Numbered from the stretch's first letter, positions 1 to 7,937 are shown. The stretch: DNA of 64,000 nt from Pseudomonas sp. R37(2017) (GCF_002113375.1 NZ_NEHO01000019.1:34280-98279), one strand, 5' to 3'. Notes: generated by a model not told the origin, from the sequence alone. Translations and numbers: made by a program.

Positions 1-65
1 TGCCGGATCTGGCCGAGCCCCACGAGTTTCGGCATGTGAGTCTCTACCACGCCGCCCGCGCCTGA
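1..65 (+). CDS. C-terminal fragment of an unidentified protein
   Basis: The window opens inside a reading frame (codons from base 3) that ends at TGA 63-65. Only about 20 residues are visible, ending in LYHAARA. The next gene on the same strand begins 39 bases later, so the two may be co-transcribed. Too little is present to name a family. Confidence 0.4.
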   Translation, partial: PDLAEPHEFRHVSLYHAARA

Positions 66-104
66 CCGTATAGTTGCCCCATTCACGCTTTTACGAGATT
101 GCCC

Positions 105-977
105 ATGAGTCAGGAAACGCCGTACATCTTCGACGCCACGACTGCCGATTTCGACCAGTCGGTCATCGAGAACTCCTTCCACAAGCCGGTGCTGGTGGAT
201 TTCTGGGCCGAATGGTGCGCGCCCTGCAAAGTGCTGATGCCGATGCTGCAGAGCATTGCCGAGAGCTACCAGGGTGAGTTGCTGCTGGCCAAGGTCAACT
301 GCGACATCGAACAAGACATCGTCGCCCGCTTCGGCATCCGCAGCCTGCCGACCGTGGTGCTGTTCAAGGACGGCCAGCCTGTCGACGGCTTTGCCGGTGC
401 CCAGCCGGAATCCGCCGTGCGTGCCCTGCTCGAACCCCATGTGCAGATGCCGCCACCGGCCGCCGCCGATCCGTTCGAACAGGCCCAGGCGCTGTTCGAC
501 GACAGCCGCTTTGCCGATGCCGAAGCCCTGCTCAAAGTCCTGCTGGGCGAAGACAACACCAACGCCAAGGCACTGATCCTCTACGCTCGCTGCCTGACCG
601 AGCGCGGTGAATTGGGCGAGGCGCAAGCCGTTCTCGATGCGGTCAAGAGCGACGAGCACAAGGCCGCGCTGGCCGGTGCCAAGGCGCAGATCCAGTTTCT
701 CGGTCTGGCCAGGGACTTGCCGGATGCCGCCGACCTGAAGGCCCGACTGGCGAAAGATCCCCAGGACGACGAAGCAGTTTATCAACTGGCGATTCAGCAA
801 CTGGCCCGTCAGCAGTACGACGCCGCGCTGGATGCACTGCTCAAGCTGTTCATCCGCAACCGCAGCTACAGCGAAGGCTTGCCGCACAAGACCTTGTTGC
901 AGGTGTTCGAGTTGCTGGGCAATGACCACCCGCTGGTGAGCACGTACCGCCGCAAGTTGTTTGCCGCGCTGTATTAA
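105..977 (+). CDS. ybbN: thioredoxin family protein / co-chaperone YbbN (CnoX)
   Basis: A 290-residue protein. The N-terminal thioredoxin domain (about residues 5-110) contains the active-site motif WCAPC with C38 and C41, followed by a helical TPR-like region (about 120-290) rich in Ala, Leu and acidic residues. This layout matches YbbN/CnoX, a holdase that hands oxidised or unfolded clients to chaperones in the cytoplasm. E. coli CnoX is recalled to have a degenerate SxxC site, whereas here both cysteines are kept, so redox activity is possible. The ATG at 105 is preferred to an in-frame TTG at 99, with GAG about 8 bases upstream. Its stop abuts the stop of the convergent downstream gene. 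Confidence 0.88.
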   Translation: MSQETPYIFDATTADFDQSVIENSFHKPVLVDFWAEWCAPCKVLMPMLQSIAESYQGELLLAKVNCDIEQDIVARFGIRSLPTVVLFKDGQPVDGFAGAQPESAVRALLEPHVQMPPPAAADPFEQAQALFDDSRFADAEALLKVLLGEDNTNAKALILYARCLTERGELGEAQAVLDAVKSDEHKAALAGAKAQIQFLGLARDLPDAADLKARLAKDPQDDEAVYQLAIQQLARQQYDAALDALLKLFIRNRSYSEGLPHKTLLQVFELLGNDHPLVSTYRRKLFAALY

Positions 978-1328
978 TCACGCCCCCTGCACCAACCAGC
1001 GATACAGCGGCGTATCCCCGCCGCTTTCCACCTTCACATCCGAACTGTGGCGCAAGCGCACCAACAGGCGCTTGCCCGCCGCCGCGCTGCCAGTCAACCC
1101 TTCCAGTTGATCGAGCAGGTCCGGGCCACTGAGTTGCCCGGCCTGGCGCAACAGATCCCGGGCGATCTGCCACAGCGCGTCATCCTGGTTCAGCGGTTTC
1201 GTCGCTGGCGCGCTGACCGGTTTTTGTTCCACCTGCAACTGTGTCTCCAGTCGCGCCCAGTCCGCGTCGTCCATCTCCAGGGTCAAATCCACCGGCCAGT
1301 CGCCGATGCTTCCGCGAATTCGCAACAT
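978..1328 (-). CDS. conserved hypothetical protein (Pseudomonas-type, unknown function)
   Basis: A 116-residue, probably soluble cytoplasmic protein starting MLRIRGSIGDWPVDLTLEMD. It has no signal peptide or membrane segment. The N-terminal beta-rich stretch is followed by a helical part and a basic segment (KRLLVRLRHS). The ATG at 1328 has GGGAG about 6 bases upstream; longer in-frame starts lack such a site. It diverges from the zinc operon, so its upstream region contains the Zur-like box. The position between a thioredoxin gene and the zinc operon matches PA4062 of P. aeruginosa as I recall it. I do not recognise a domain. Confidence 0.7.
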   Translation of the reverse strand: MLRIRGSIGDWPVDLTLEMDDADWARLETQLQVEQKPVSAPATKPLNQDDALWQIARDLLRQAGQLSGPDLLDQLEGLTGSAAAGKRLLVRLRHSSDVKVESGGDTPLYRWLVQGA

Positions 1329-1407
1329 GGTCTGCTCCCGCACATTTCTTCCCTGCATGCTCCCATGGGACTTGTGCAACGCCAAGCAGACAGTCAAACT
1401 CCACGCA

Positions 1408-1430
1408 GAAACGTTATAAGATTACATAAC
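1408..1430. promoter_or_regulatory. Zur-like box
   Basis: The core GTTATAAGATTAC (1413-1425) matches the gamma-proteobacterial Zur core GTTATAWTATAAC at 10 or 11 of 13 positions. The flanks GAAAC on the left and ATAAC on the right resemble the extended GAAAT...ATTTC arms. It lies 33 bases upstream of the DUF2796 gene and 80 bases upstream of the divergent hypothetical gene. The site is inferred from sequence similarity and from the zinc-related operon it precedes. Confidence 0.6.
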
Positions 1431-1462
1431 ATTTTCTTCATTTTACTTTTCGGAGTCTCGCC

Positions 1463-2041
1463 ATGCGCCGTTTGCTTCTCGCCTTGCCGTTTGCCATGTT
1501 GCCTCTGGCCGTCGCCCATGCCGCCGACGAACACGATCATGAGCATGGCAGCCTGGGTGCCCACGAACATGGCGTGGGGCGCCTGAACGCAGCGCTCGAC
1601 GGCAAGACCCTGGAGCTGGAACTGGAAAGCCCGGCGATGAACCTGGTGGGTTTCGAGCATGTCGCCACCAGCGATGCCGACAAGGCCAAGGTCGTCGCGG
1701 CCCGCACCCAGCTTGAAAATCCGCTGGCGCTGTTCAACCTGCCAAAAGCCGCAGGTTGCGTGGTGGCGAGCCAGGAACTGGAGAGCCCGTTGTTCGGCGA
1801 CAAACCGGACGCCGATGATGATCACGATGAAGACGCCAAGGACGAACATCACCACGACCACAGCGAAATCCACGCCCATTACCACTTCACCTGCGCCACT
1901 CCCGGCGCGCTGAAAACCCTCGACCTGGCGAATATCTTCAACACATTCCCGGCGACCCAGAAAATTCAGGTACAACTGATCGGCCCGAACGGGCAGCAAG
2001 GGGTTGAAGTGACGGCCAAGGCTGCCACCCTCAAATTCTGA
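1463..2041 (+). CDS. DUF2796 / ZrgA family periplasmic zinc-binding protein
   Basis: A 192-residue protein with a signal peptide (cleavage likely after AHA, about residue 20). It has two His-rich zones: residues 22-37 (DEHDHEHG, HEHG) and residues 117-141 (DADDDHDED, EHHHDHSEIHAHYH). This is the DUF2796 family, whose Vibrio cholerae member ZrgA is reported as part of a Zur-regulated zinc acquisition operon. The histidines probably bind Zn2+ in the periplasm. It is the first gene of a four-gene operon (ATPase, permease, DUF3299) and follows a Zur-like box. PA4063 is the P. aeruginosa equivalent by synteny. Confidence 0.85.
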   Translation: MRRLLLALPFAMLPLAVAHAADEHDHEHGSLGAHEHGVGRLNAALDGKTLELELESPAMNLVGFEHVATSDADKAKVVAARTQLENPLALFNLPKAAGCVVASQELESPLFGDKPDADDDHDEDAKDEHHHDHSEIHAHYHFTCATPGALKTLDLANIFNTFPATQKIQVQLIGPNGQQGVEVTAKAATLKF

Positions 2042-2046
2042 TTACC

Positions 2047-2161
2047 TGTAGGAGCGGGTGCCCGCTTGCGGCATGCTCGCGATGGACGTCAACGATAACG
2101 TGGGGCATCTGACACCCCGCGGTGTTTATGCATTCATCGCGAGCATGCTCGCTCCTACAGA
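2047..2161. repeat. REP doublet inside the zinc operon
   Basis: Two inverted copies of the REP core face each other: CTGTAGGAGCGGGTGCCCGC at the left end and GCGAGCATGCTCGCTCCTAC at the right end. They fill the 153-base space between the DUF2796 gene and the ATPase gene. Such doublets can form long hairpins in mRNA and protect upstream message. Confidence 0.8.
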
Positions 2162-2194
2162 TGCAGGGTTCATCAATCATTCGACCGGTTTCAC

Positions 2195-2905
2195 ATGACC
2201 CAAGCACTCATCGAACTGTCCGACCTGGGCTTCAGTTGGCCCGGTCATCCACCCCTGCTGGACATCCCGGCGTTTCGCCTGGAGCGCGGGGCAACCCTGT
2301 TCCTCAAAGGCCCCAGCGGCAGCGGCAAGACCACCCTGCTCGGCCTGCTCGGCGGCGTGCAAAAACCCGATCGCGGCAGCATCCGCCTGCTCGGCCAGGA
2401 ACTGACGCAACTCTCGGCCGGCGCCCGTGACCACTTCCGCGTCGATCACACCGGCTACATCTTCCAGCAGTTCAACCTGCTGCCGTTTCTGTCGGTGCGC
2501 GAAAACGTCGAACTGCCCTGCCACTTCTCGAAACTGCGCGCCGAGCGGGCGAAGCAACGCCATGGCAGCGTCGACAAAGCCGCCGCGACGCTGCTCGCCC
2601 ACCTGGGTTTGAAGGATGCAAACATCCTCGGTCGCCGCGCCGACTCACTGTCCATCGGCCAACAGCAACGAGTGGCCGCAGCACGAGCCTTGATCGGTCA
2701 GCCGGAGTTGGTGATCGCCGACGAACCGACGTCGGCCCTCGATTACGACGCCCGCGAGAACTTCATTCGCCTGCTGTTCGCCGAGTGTCGCGAAGCCGGG
2801 TCGAGCCTGTTGTTCGTCAGTCACGACCAGAGCCTGGCGCCGCTGTTCGACCACAACCTGTCGCTGGCCGAACTCAATCGCGCCGCCACCCCGTCCGAGG
2901 TCTGA
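2195..2905 (+). CDS. ABC transporter ATP-binding protein of the zinc-responsive operon
   Basis: A 236-residue ATPase of the LolD/MacB type. Visible motifs are Walker A GPSGSGKTT (about residues 39-47), Q-loop region FQQFNLLPFLS, ABC signature LSIGQQQRVA, Walker B LVIADEPTSALD and the switch His in FVSHDQ. It should energise the permease encoded one base downstream. Position and Zur-like box suggest a role in zinc homeostasis, but the transported substrate is not shown by the sequence. The start follows a REP doublet. Confidence 0.88.
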   Translation: MTQALIELSDLGFSWPGHPPLLDIPAFRLERGATLFLKGPSGSGKTTLLGLLGGVQKPDRGSIRLLGQELTQLSAGARDHFRVDHTGYIFQQFNLLPFLSVRENVELPCHFSKLRAERAKQRHGSVDKAAATLLAHLGLKDANILGRRADSLSIGQQQRVAAARALIGQPELVIADEPTSALDYDARENFIRLLFAECREAGSSLLFVSHDQSLAPLFDHNLSLAELNRAATPSEV

Positions 2906-2906
2906 G

Positions 2907-4172
2907 ATGTATCTGTTTCGTCTAGCCATGGCCAGCCTGGCTAACCGCCGTTTCACCGCGATCCTCACTGCGTTCGCCATCGCCCTGTCGGTGTGCCTGT
3001 TGCTGGCGGTGGAGCGCGTGCGCACCGAAGCCAAGGCCAGTTTCGCCAGCACCATCAGCGGTACCGATCTGATCGTCGGCGCACGTTCCGGCTCGGTGAA
3101 CCTGTTGTTGTACTCGGTGTTCCGTATCGGCAATGCCACCAACAACATCCGCTGGGACAGCTTCGAACACTTTGCCAGCAACCCGAAAGTGAAGTGGGCA
3201 ATCCCGATGTCCCTCGGCGATTCCCATCGCGGCTACCGGGTGATGGGCACCACCGAAGCTTACTTCGAGCATTACCAGTACGGCCGCCAGCAGCACCTGG
3301 AACTGGCCGATGGCCGGGCCTTTGCCACTGACCCTTTCGAAGTGGTGCTCGGTGCCGAAGTGGCCGAGGCATTGCACTACAAACTCGGCGACAAACTGGT
3401 GCTGGCCCACGGCGTGGCGGCGATCAGCCTGGTCAAGCACGACGACAAGCCGTTCACCGTGGTCGGCATTCTCAAGCGCACCGGCACCCCGGTGGACCGC
3501 ACGCTGCACATCAGCCTCGGTGGCATGGAAGCGATTCACATCGACTGGCATAACGGCGTGCCGGCCCGGGGCGAAGGTCGCATCACGGCCGATCAGGCAC
3601 GCAACATGGACCTCACGCCGCAAGCGATCACCGCGTTCATGCTCGGCCTCAACAACAAGATTTCGACCTTTGCCCTGCAACGGGAAATCAACGAATTCCG
3701 TGGCGAGCCGATGCTGGCGATCCTGCCGGGCGTGGCGTTGCAAGAGCTGTGGAGCCTGATGGGCACCGCAGAAAAAGCCTTGTTCGTGGTCTCGTTGTTT
3801 GTGGTGCTGACCGGATTGATCGGCATGCTCACGGCCATTCTCACCAGCCTCAACGAACGCCGCCGGGAAATGGCGATCCTGCGCTCGGTGGGTGCTCGCC
3901 CATGGCACATCGCGACGTTGCTGGTGCTCGAAGCCTTTGCCCTGGCACTGTCAGGCGTGATCTTCGGCGTGGCGTTGTTGTATGTGTGCATCGCGGCGGC
4001 CCAAGGTTACGTGCAGGCCAACTATGGCCTGTTCCTGCCACTGTCCTGGCCCAGCGAATATGAATGGACGCTGCTCGGTGGCATCCTGATCGCCGCGCTA
4101 CTGATGGGCAGCGTGCCGGCCTGGCGTGCCTATCGCCAATCCCTGGCCGATGGCCTGTCGATCCGTTTATGA
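2907..4172 (+). CDS. ABC transporter permease, MacB/FtsX type
   Basis: A 421-residue inner membrane protein. A first membrane segment (about residues 16-36) is followed by a large periplasmic domain, then three C-terminal segments (about 290-312, 341-366, 386-406) that form the FtsX domain. The cytoplasmic motif RRREMAILRSVGARPWHI is typical of FtsX/MacB permeases. This family usually performs mechanotransmission or lipoprotein/outer-surface work rather than classic solute import, so its pairing with a zinc operon is notable. The stop TGA overlaps an ATG at 4169. Confidence 0.87.
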   Translation: MYLFRLAMASLANRRFTAILTAFAIALSVCLLLAVERVRTEAKASFASTISGTDLIVGARSGSVNLLLYSVFRIGNATNNIRWDSFEHFASNPKVKWAIPMSLGDSHRGYRVMGTTEAYFEHYQYGRQQHLELADGRAFATDPFEVVLGAEVAEALHYKLGDKLVLAHGVAAISLVKHDDKPFTVVGILKRTGTPVDRTLHISLGGMEAIHIDWHNGVPARGEGRITADQARNMDLTPQAITAFMLGLNNKISTFALQREINEFRGEPMLAILPGVALQELWSLMGTAEKALFVVSLFVVLTGLIGMLTAILTSLNERRREMAILRSVGARPWHIATLLVLEAFALALSGVIFGVALLYVCIAAAQGYVQANYGLFLPLSWPSEYEWTLLGGILIAALLMGSVPAWRAYRQSLADGLSIRL

Positions 4173-4183
4173 GGACGTTGAAA

Positions 4184-4702
4184 ATGCCCCGCGCTGTACT
4201 CGCGCTGTTGATGCTGGTCGCCCTGCCCCTGTGGGCGGCCCAGCCGAAAGACTTGACCTGGTCGGAGATGATTCCGCCGGATGCGCCCAAAGAAGTACCG
4301 AACATGACACCGCTGCACGACCTGTCGCAGATGAGCAACGCGCTAGCGGCAGAGTCGGCGCCAGCCGCCAGACAGGACATGCCCAACGCCCCGGTGGTCA
4401 AGGCCCTCGACGGCCAGAACATTCGCCTGCCGGGCTACATCGTGCCACTGGAAGTGAGCGAGGAAGGACGCACCACGGAGTTCCTGCTGGTGCCATATTT
4501 CGGTGCCTGCATCCACGTACCGCCACCGCCGTCGAACCAGATCGTGCACGTCAATAGCGAAGTCGGCGTGAAGCTCGACGAGTTGTATCAGCCGTACTGG
4601 ATCGAGGGTGCTTTGCAGGTCAAGGCGACCACCAGCGAGTTGGCGGATGCCGGGTATCAGATGGAGGCGGACAAGATTTATCTGTATGAATTGCCGGAGT
4701 GA
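4184..4702 (+). CDS. DUF3299 family exported protein
   Basis: A 172-residue secreted protein. The signal peptide is MPRAVLALLMLVALPLWAA. The C-terminal half carries the DUF3299 hallmark FLLVPYFGACIHVPPPPSNQ, with a conserved Cys that could bind metal. The ATG at 4184 has GAGG nine bases upstream; an alternative ATG at 4169 overlaps the permease stop (ATGA) and would add MRTLK. It is the last gene of the zinc operon. Its molecular role is unknown; a periplasmic partner of the ABC system is inferred. Confidence 0.82.
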   Translation: MPRAVLALLMLVALPLWAAQPKDLTWSEMIPPDAPKEVPNMTPLHDLSQMSNALAAESAPAARQDMPNAPVVKALDGQNIRLPGYIVPLEVSEEGRTTEFLLVPYFGACIHVPPPPSNQIVHVNSEVGVKLDELYQPYWIEGALQVKATTSELADAGYQMEADKIYLYELPE

Positions 4703-4734
4703 GTCCGGTCGTTTTGTGCAGTCTGTTAGTCCCT

Positions 4735-4801
4735 CTTCGCGAGCAGGCTCGCTCCCACATTGGAATGCGTTCCATTTGTGGGAGCGAGCCTGCTCGCGAA
4801 G
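4735..4801. repeat. REP doublet (long perfect inverted repeat)
   Basis: CTTCGCGAGCAGGCTCGCTC at the left is mirrored by GAGCGAGCCTGCTCGCGAAG at the right. The arms continue through CCCACA/TGTGGG around a small inner TGGAA..TTCCA stem. It follows the zinc operon and may act as its 3' stabiliser or a Rho-independent-like barrier. Confidence 0.85.
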
Positions 4802-4844
4802 GGGCCGGCAAAAACACCACAAAATCCATCCCCTGCCACTTTCA

Positions 4845-4886
4845 TTGAGCTGCATCAAAAGGCCGAATCGTTAGCCGGCTTACCAT
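4845..4886 (+). promoter_or_regulatory. Anr/FNR box and -10 element of the OmpW-family gene
   Basis: TTGAGctgcATCAA at 4845-4858 fits the Anr/FNR consensus TTGAT-N4-ATCAA with one mismatch. A -10-like TACCAT lies at 4881-4886. If transcription starts near 4893, the box is centred at -41.5, the class II activation position. P. aeruginosa OprG and E. coli OmpW are known Anr/FNR targets, which supports the call. Confidence 0.65.
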
Positions 4887-4922
4887 TGGACATCAAAATT
4901 TCTAACGTCCTCTGGAGCCCCC

Positions 4923-5621
4923 ATGAACAAGTCAATGCTCAGCGCTACGCTGGTTGCCCTCGCGCTCGCAGCCCCGCTCGCCCAAGCCCACGAGGCCGGT
5001 GACATCATCCTTCGTGCGGGTGCCATCACCGTTAACCCGGAAGCCGACAGTTCCAGCGTCAAGGTCGATCAAGGCCCGTTGGCGGGCGCCGACCTGGGTG
5101 GCAAGGCGACCATGAGCAGCGATACCCAATTGGGTCTGAACTTCGCCTACATGCTCACCAATCACCTGGGTATCGAGCTGCTGGCGGCCACACCGTTCGA
5201 GCATGACGTGAAACTCAAGGGCACGGCTCTGAGCGCGGCCAACGGCAAGCTCGGCACCCTCAAGCACCTGCCGCCGACCTTGAGCCTGGTGTACTACCCG
5301 CTGGATCCCAAGTCGGCCTTCCAGCCGTACGTCGGCGGCGGCATCAACTACACCTATATCTACGACGAACACGTTGGCAGCCGAGCGCAGTCCGCCGGTT
5401 TCAGCAACTTCAAGGCGGAAAACTCCTGGGGCCTGGCGTGGCAAGTCGGTGCCGACTACATGCTGACCGACAACATCATGATCAACGCCCAGGTGCGTTA
5501 CATCGACATCGATACCCGCGCCACTGTCGAGAACAACTCGATTGCCCCTGGCACCCGGGCACGTGTGGACGTCGATGTAGACCCGTTCATCTACATGGTG
5601 GGCCTGGGCTACAAGTTCTAA
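4923..5621 (+). CDS. oprG: OmpW/OprG family outer membrane protein
   Basis: A 232-residue outer membrane beta-barrel. The signal peptide ends near AQAHEAG (residue 22 or so). The mature part has alternating polar/hydrophobic strands, the family segment LSLVYYPLDPKSAFQPYVGG, and the C-terminal aromatic signature ending VGLGYKF. The family forms an 8-stranded channel for small hydrophobic molecules. It is monocistronic, with an Anr-like box upstream and a strong terminator downstream. Gene order after the zinc operon matches PA4067 (oprG). Confidence 0.88.
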   Translation: MNKSMLSATLVALALAAPLAQAHEAGDIILRAGAITVNPEADSSSVKVDQGPLAGADLGGKATMSSDTQLGLNFAYMLTNHLGIELLAATPFEHDVKLKGTALSAANGKLGTLKHLPPTLSLVYYPLDPKSAFQPYVGGGINYTYIYDEHVGSRAQSAGFSNFKAENSWGLAWQVGADYMLTDNIMINAQVRYIDIDTRATVENNSIAPGTRARVDVDVDPFIYMVGLGYKF

Positions 5622-5772
5622 AGAACGTTCACGTGGTGGTGAATGAGGCTTGGTGGTGAGCAGATACAAAATCTGACGGCGACTGCTGCGCAGTCGCACG
5701 GGACGCTGCGTCGATTCGACAAACTCCCTCGCCACAGGAATTGCACAGGTTTCAAGGTAAATTCCGGCCGTG

Positions 5773-5802
5773 AAAAAGGCGCCTGTAAAAAGGCGCCTTT
5801 TT
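5773..5802. terminator. bidirectional intrinsic terminator
   Basis: AAAAAGGCGCC (5773-5783) pairs with GGCGCCTTTTT (5792-5802) around an 8-base loop. It serves the OmpW gene on the plus strand and the convergent epimerase gene on the minus strand. Confidence 0.9.
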
Positions 5803-5822
5803 CATATCCGCCGGGCAGCGAT

Positions 5823-6752
5823 CTATCGCCCCAGCAACCGCGCCAGCCCCACGCGCATCGGTGTCTGCTCGGTGGTAATGAAGCGTTCCAACAGACGCCG
5901 GTTGTTCGCCCGGGAATGTCGAATGTCACCGGAACGCGCCGGGCCATAACTCACCGGCGGCAACTTGCCAACCACGGCTTCGAGCGCTTCGAGCATTTGC
6001 TTGAGGGTCGTCGCCTGGTTCCAGCCCACGTTGACCGCACCGTCCTCGACCCGGGGTTTCTCGATGGCCTGCACCAGCAAGTCGACCAGGTCTTCGACGT
6101 AGACGAAATCCCGGGTCTGCTCGCCATCGCCGAACACGGTGATCGGCAGGCCTTTTTGCGCACGTTCGCTGAAAATGCTGATCACTCCGGAATAAGGCGA
6201 GGACGGATCCTGACGCGGCCCGAAGATGTTGAAGAAGCGGAAAATCACCGGTTCCAGCCCATGCTGGCGACGGTAGAAATCGAAGTAATGCTCGCTGGCC
6301 AGTTTGTCCGCCGCATAAGGCGTCAGCGGTGTCTTGGGCGTGTCCTCATCGATCGACTCGCCCTCGCCATTGTTGCCATAGACCGCCGCACTGGAGGCGA
6401 ACAGCACGCGCTTGACCCCGGCCTGACGCATGGCTTCGCAGACGTTCAGCGTGCCGATGAAGTTGCTCTGGTGCGTGCGCACCGGATCATCCACCGAAGC
6501 CTGCACCGACGCCACGGCGGCCAGGTGCGCCACGGCACTGCAACCGGTCATCGCCTGGGCAACCAGCGCCGCATCGGCCACATCGCCGACGATCAGCTCG
6601 ACACCGGGATTGTCCAGCGGCAGATTGCTGCGCTTGCCGCTGGACAGGTCATCGAGAATCCGTACCGCATGCCCCTTGGCAAGCAGGGCGTCAGTCAGGT
6701 GCGAACCGATGAAACCGGCGCCACCGGTGATCAGAACAGGACCGTCAACCAT
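5823..6752 (-). CDS. NAD-dependent epimerase/dehydratase (extended SDR)
   Basis: A 309-residue Rossmann-fold enzyme. The cofactor motif GGAGFIG is at residues 10-16, an SS pair follows in FASSAAVYG (about 119-126), and catalytic Y146/K150 lie in YAADK. These fit UDP-glucose 4-epimerase-like sugar nucleotide enzymes; the exact sugar cannot be read. The ATG at 6752 overlaps the upstream gene's stop by 8 bases, indicating translational coupling. Synteny suggests PA4068. Confidence 0.82.
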   Translation of the reverse strand: MVDGPVLITGGAGFIGSHLTDALLAKGHAVRILDDLSSGKRSNLPLDNPGVELIVGDVADAALVAQAMTGCSAVAHLAAVASVQASVDDPVRTHQSNFIGTLNVCEAMRQAGVKRVLFASSAAVYGNNGEGESIDEDTPKTPLTPYAADKLASEHYFDFYRRQHGLEPVIFRFFNIFGPRQDPSSPYSGVISIFSERAQKGLPITVFGDGEQTRDFVYVEDLVDLLVQAIEKPRVEDGAVNVGWNQATTLKQMLEALEAVVGKLPPVSYGPARSGDIRHSRANNRRLLERFITTEQTPMRVGLARLLGR

Positions 6753-7629
6753 GGCGATAGAACCTGTCCAGCAGACCGGGTAGCGCCGCACGCCAGGCAC
6801 GCGGTTTGATCCCGAAGGTATGCAGAATTTTTTTGCAGGCCAGGACCGCGTGTTGCGGTTCTTCGGCAGCGTCCGGACGCGCGGCGTGAGCCTGGGCGGT
6901 CGGGGCTTCGATAGCCAGCGGATGCAGGCTGCGAGCTTCGGTCAGAATCGCCTGCCCCAGCGCCAGCGGCGTGGTCGCCTCATGCCCGGCATAGTGGTAG
7001 GTGCCCCACAACGGCGCGGCGCAATCGAGTTGCTTGAGCACTGAAATGATCACGCGGGCGGCATCGTCGACCGGTGTCGGGTTACCGCGCCGGTCGTCGG
7101 CCATCAACAATTCCTCGGGTTGTTCGGCACGGGCAAGGAAGCGGCCAAGGGCGCCATCCGGGCTGTCGTCCAGCAACCAGCCGAAACGCAGCAGCACGTG
7201 TTGCGGGCAGGTGGCACGAACGCTTTGCTCGATCCGCCACAACGCCTGACCGCGCAGGCCCAGGGGCACCGGTTCGTCTTTTTCGCTGTAGGCCGTGGCG
7301 CGGGAGCCGTCGAACACTCGATAGCTGGAAGGTTGCAGCAGGACGATGTTGTGGTGCTGGCACAGCTCCGCCAGACGCTCGATCGCGCGCTCCTGGCCGG
7401 CCAGACGCGACTCGCTCACTGCCTCGGCCTGAAACCAGTCGAAGTAGTAGGCAAGGTTGATCAATGCATCGGGGCGGGTGTCGTCGAGCAACTGTGTCAG
7501 GCTCGCGGCATCCCAGCCGTCTTGCGGCGGGCGGGGGGCGAGGAAGCCGATGTCTTCCTCCGCACCGAGGCGAATCAGCGCCTGCCCAAGGGCATTTCCG
7601 CCGCCCAGTAACATAAGGCGCATTCGCAT
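6745..7629 (-). CDS. RmlD-like sugar nucleotide-binding SDR protein, catalytic motif degenerate
   Basis: A 294-residue protein with an N-terminal dinucleotide-type loop GGGNALG (residues 9-15) and RmlD-like segments (LINLAYYFDWF; QPSSYRVFDGS, compare VFDG in RmlD). Where RmlD has the catalytic YGxTK, this protein has LGLRG (about 123-127), so the Tyr and Lys are absent. It may bind a nucleotide or sugar without reductase activity. It lies directly upstream of and overlaps the epimerase gene. ATGs at 7629 and 7623 are both possible. Confidence 0.7.
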   Translation of the reverse strand: MRMRLMLLGGGNALGQALIRLGAEEDIGFLAPRPPQDGWDAASLTQLLDDTRPDALINLAYYFDWFQAEAVSESRLAGQERAIERLAELCQHHNIVLLQPSSYRVFDGSRATAYSEKDEPVPLGLRGQALWRIEQSVRATCPQHVLLRFGWLLDDSPDGALGRFLARAEQPEELLMADDRRGNPTPVDDAARVIISVLKQLDCAAPLWGTYHYAGHEATTPLALGQAILTEARSLHPLAIEAPTAQAHAARPDAAEEPQHAVLACKKILHTFGIKPRAWRAALPGLLDRFYRHG

Positions 7630-7784
7630 AGAGTCAGCAGGCCCAGTCTGATTGGAAGATGGCTTTATCGACACCGCGCCCAGGCGATGTCGTTGGTAAT
7701 TGCCGGAATCGTTGCATTTTGCGGGTTTAGTGCGCAACCGTCACCCGTAAAGTGTAGATGCTCGGCTTTTGCGGTGCTGCTACT

Positions 7785-7871
7785 GGCCTCTTCGCGGGCA
7801 AGCCCGCTCCCACAGTGATCTGTGTCGTGCACAAATCCCCCTGTGGGAGCGAGCCTGCTCGCGAAGAGGCC
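7785..7871. repeat. REP doublet in the 308-base gap before lhr
   Basis: GGCCTCTTCGCGGGCAAGCC at the left and GAGCCTGCTCGCGAAGAGGC at the right are imperfect inverted copies with CCCACA/TGTGGG continuing the arms. Nothing else is recognisable in the gap 7630-7937. The element ends 66 bases before the helicase start. Confidence 0.82.
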
Positions 7872-7937
7872 CTGAAGACCAACGAAGGTCTTGAGCGGTA
7901 CTTGCATCTTGCGCCCCCCACCCGCATAACTTGCTGC

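Noticed and set aside
2047..2161. CRISPR-like or mobile element reading of the REP repeats
   Set aside because: The repeats are inverted pairs with unrelated inner sequence and no regular spacer length; no cas gene or transposase is present.
4169..4183. Start of the DUF3299 gene at the ATG overlapping the permease stop
   Set aside because: It lacks a ribosome binding site, while the ATG at 4184 has GAGG nine bases upstream and begins a clean signal peptide. It stays possible through coupling.
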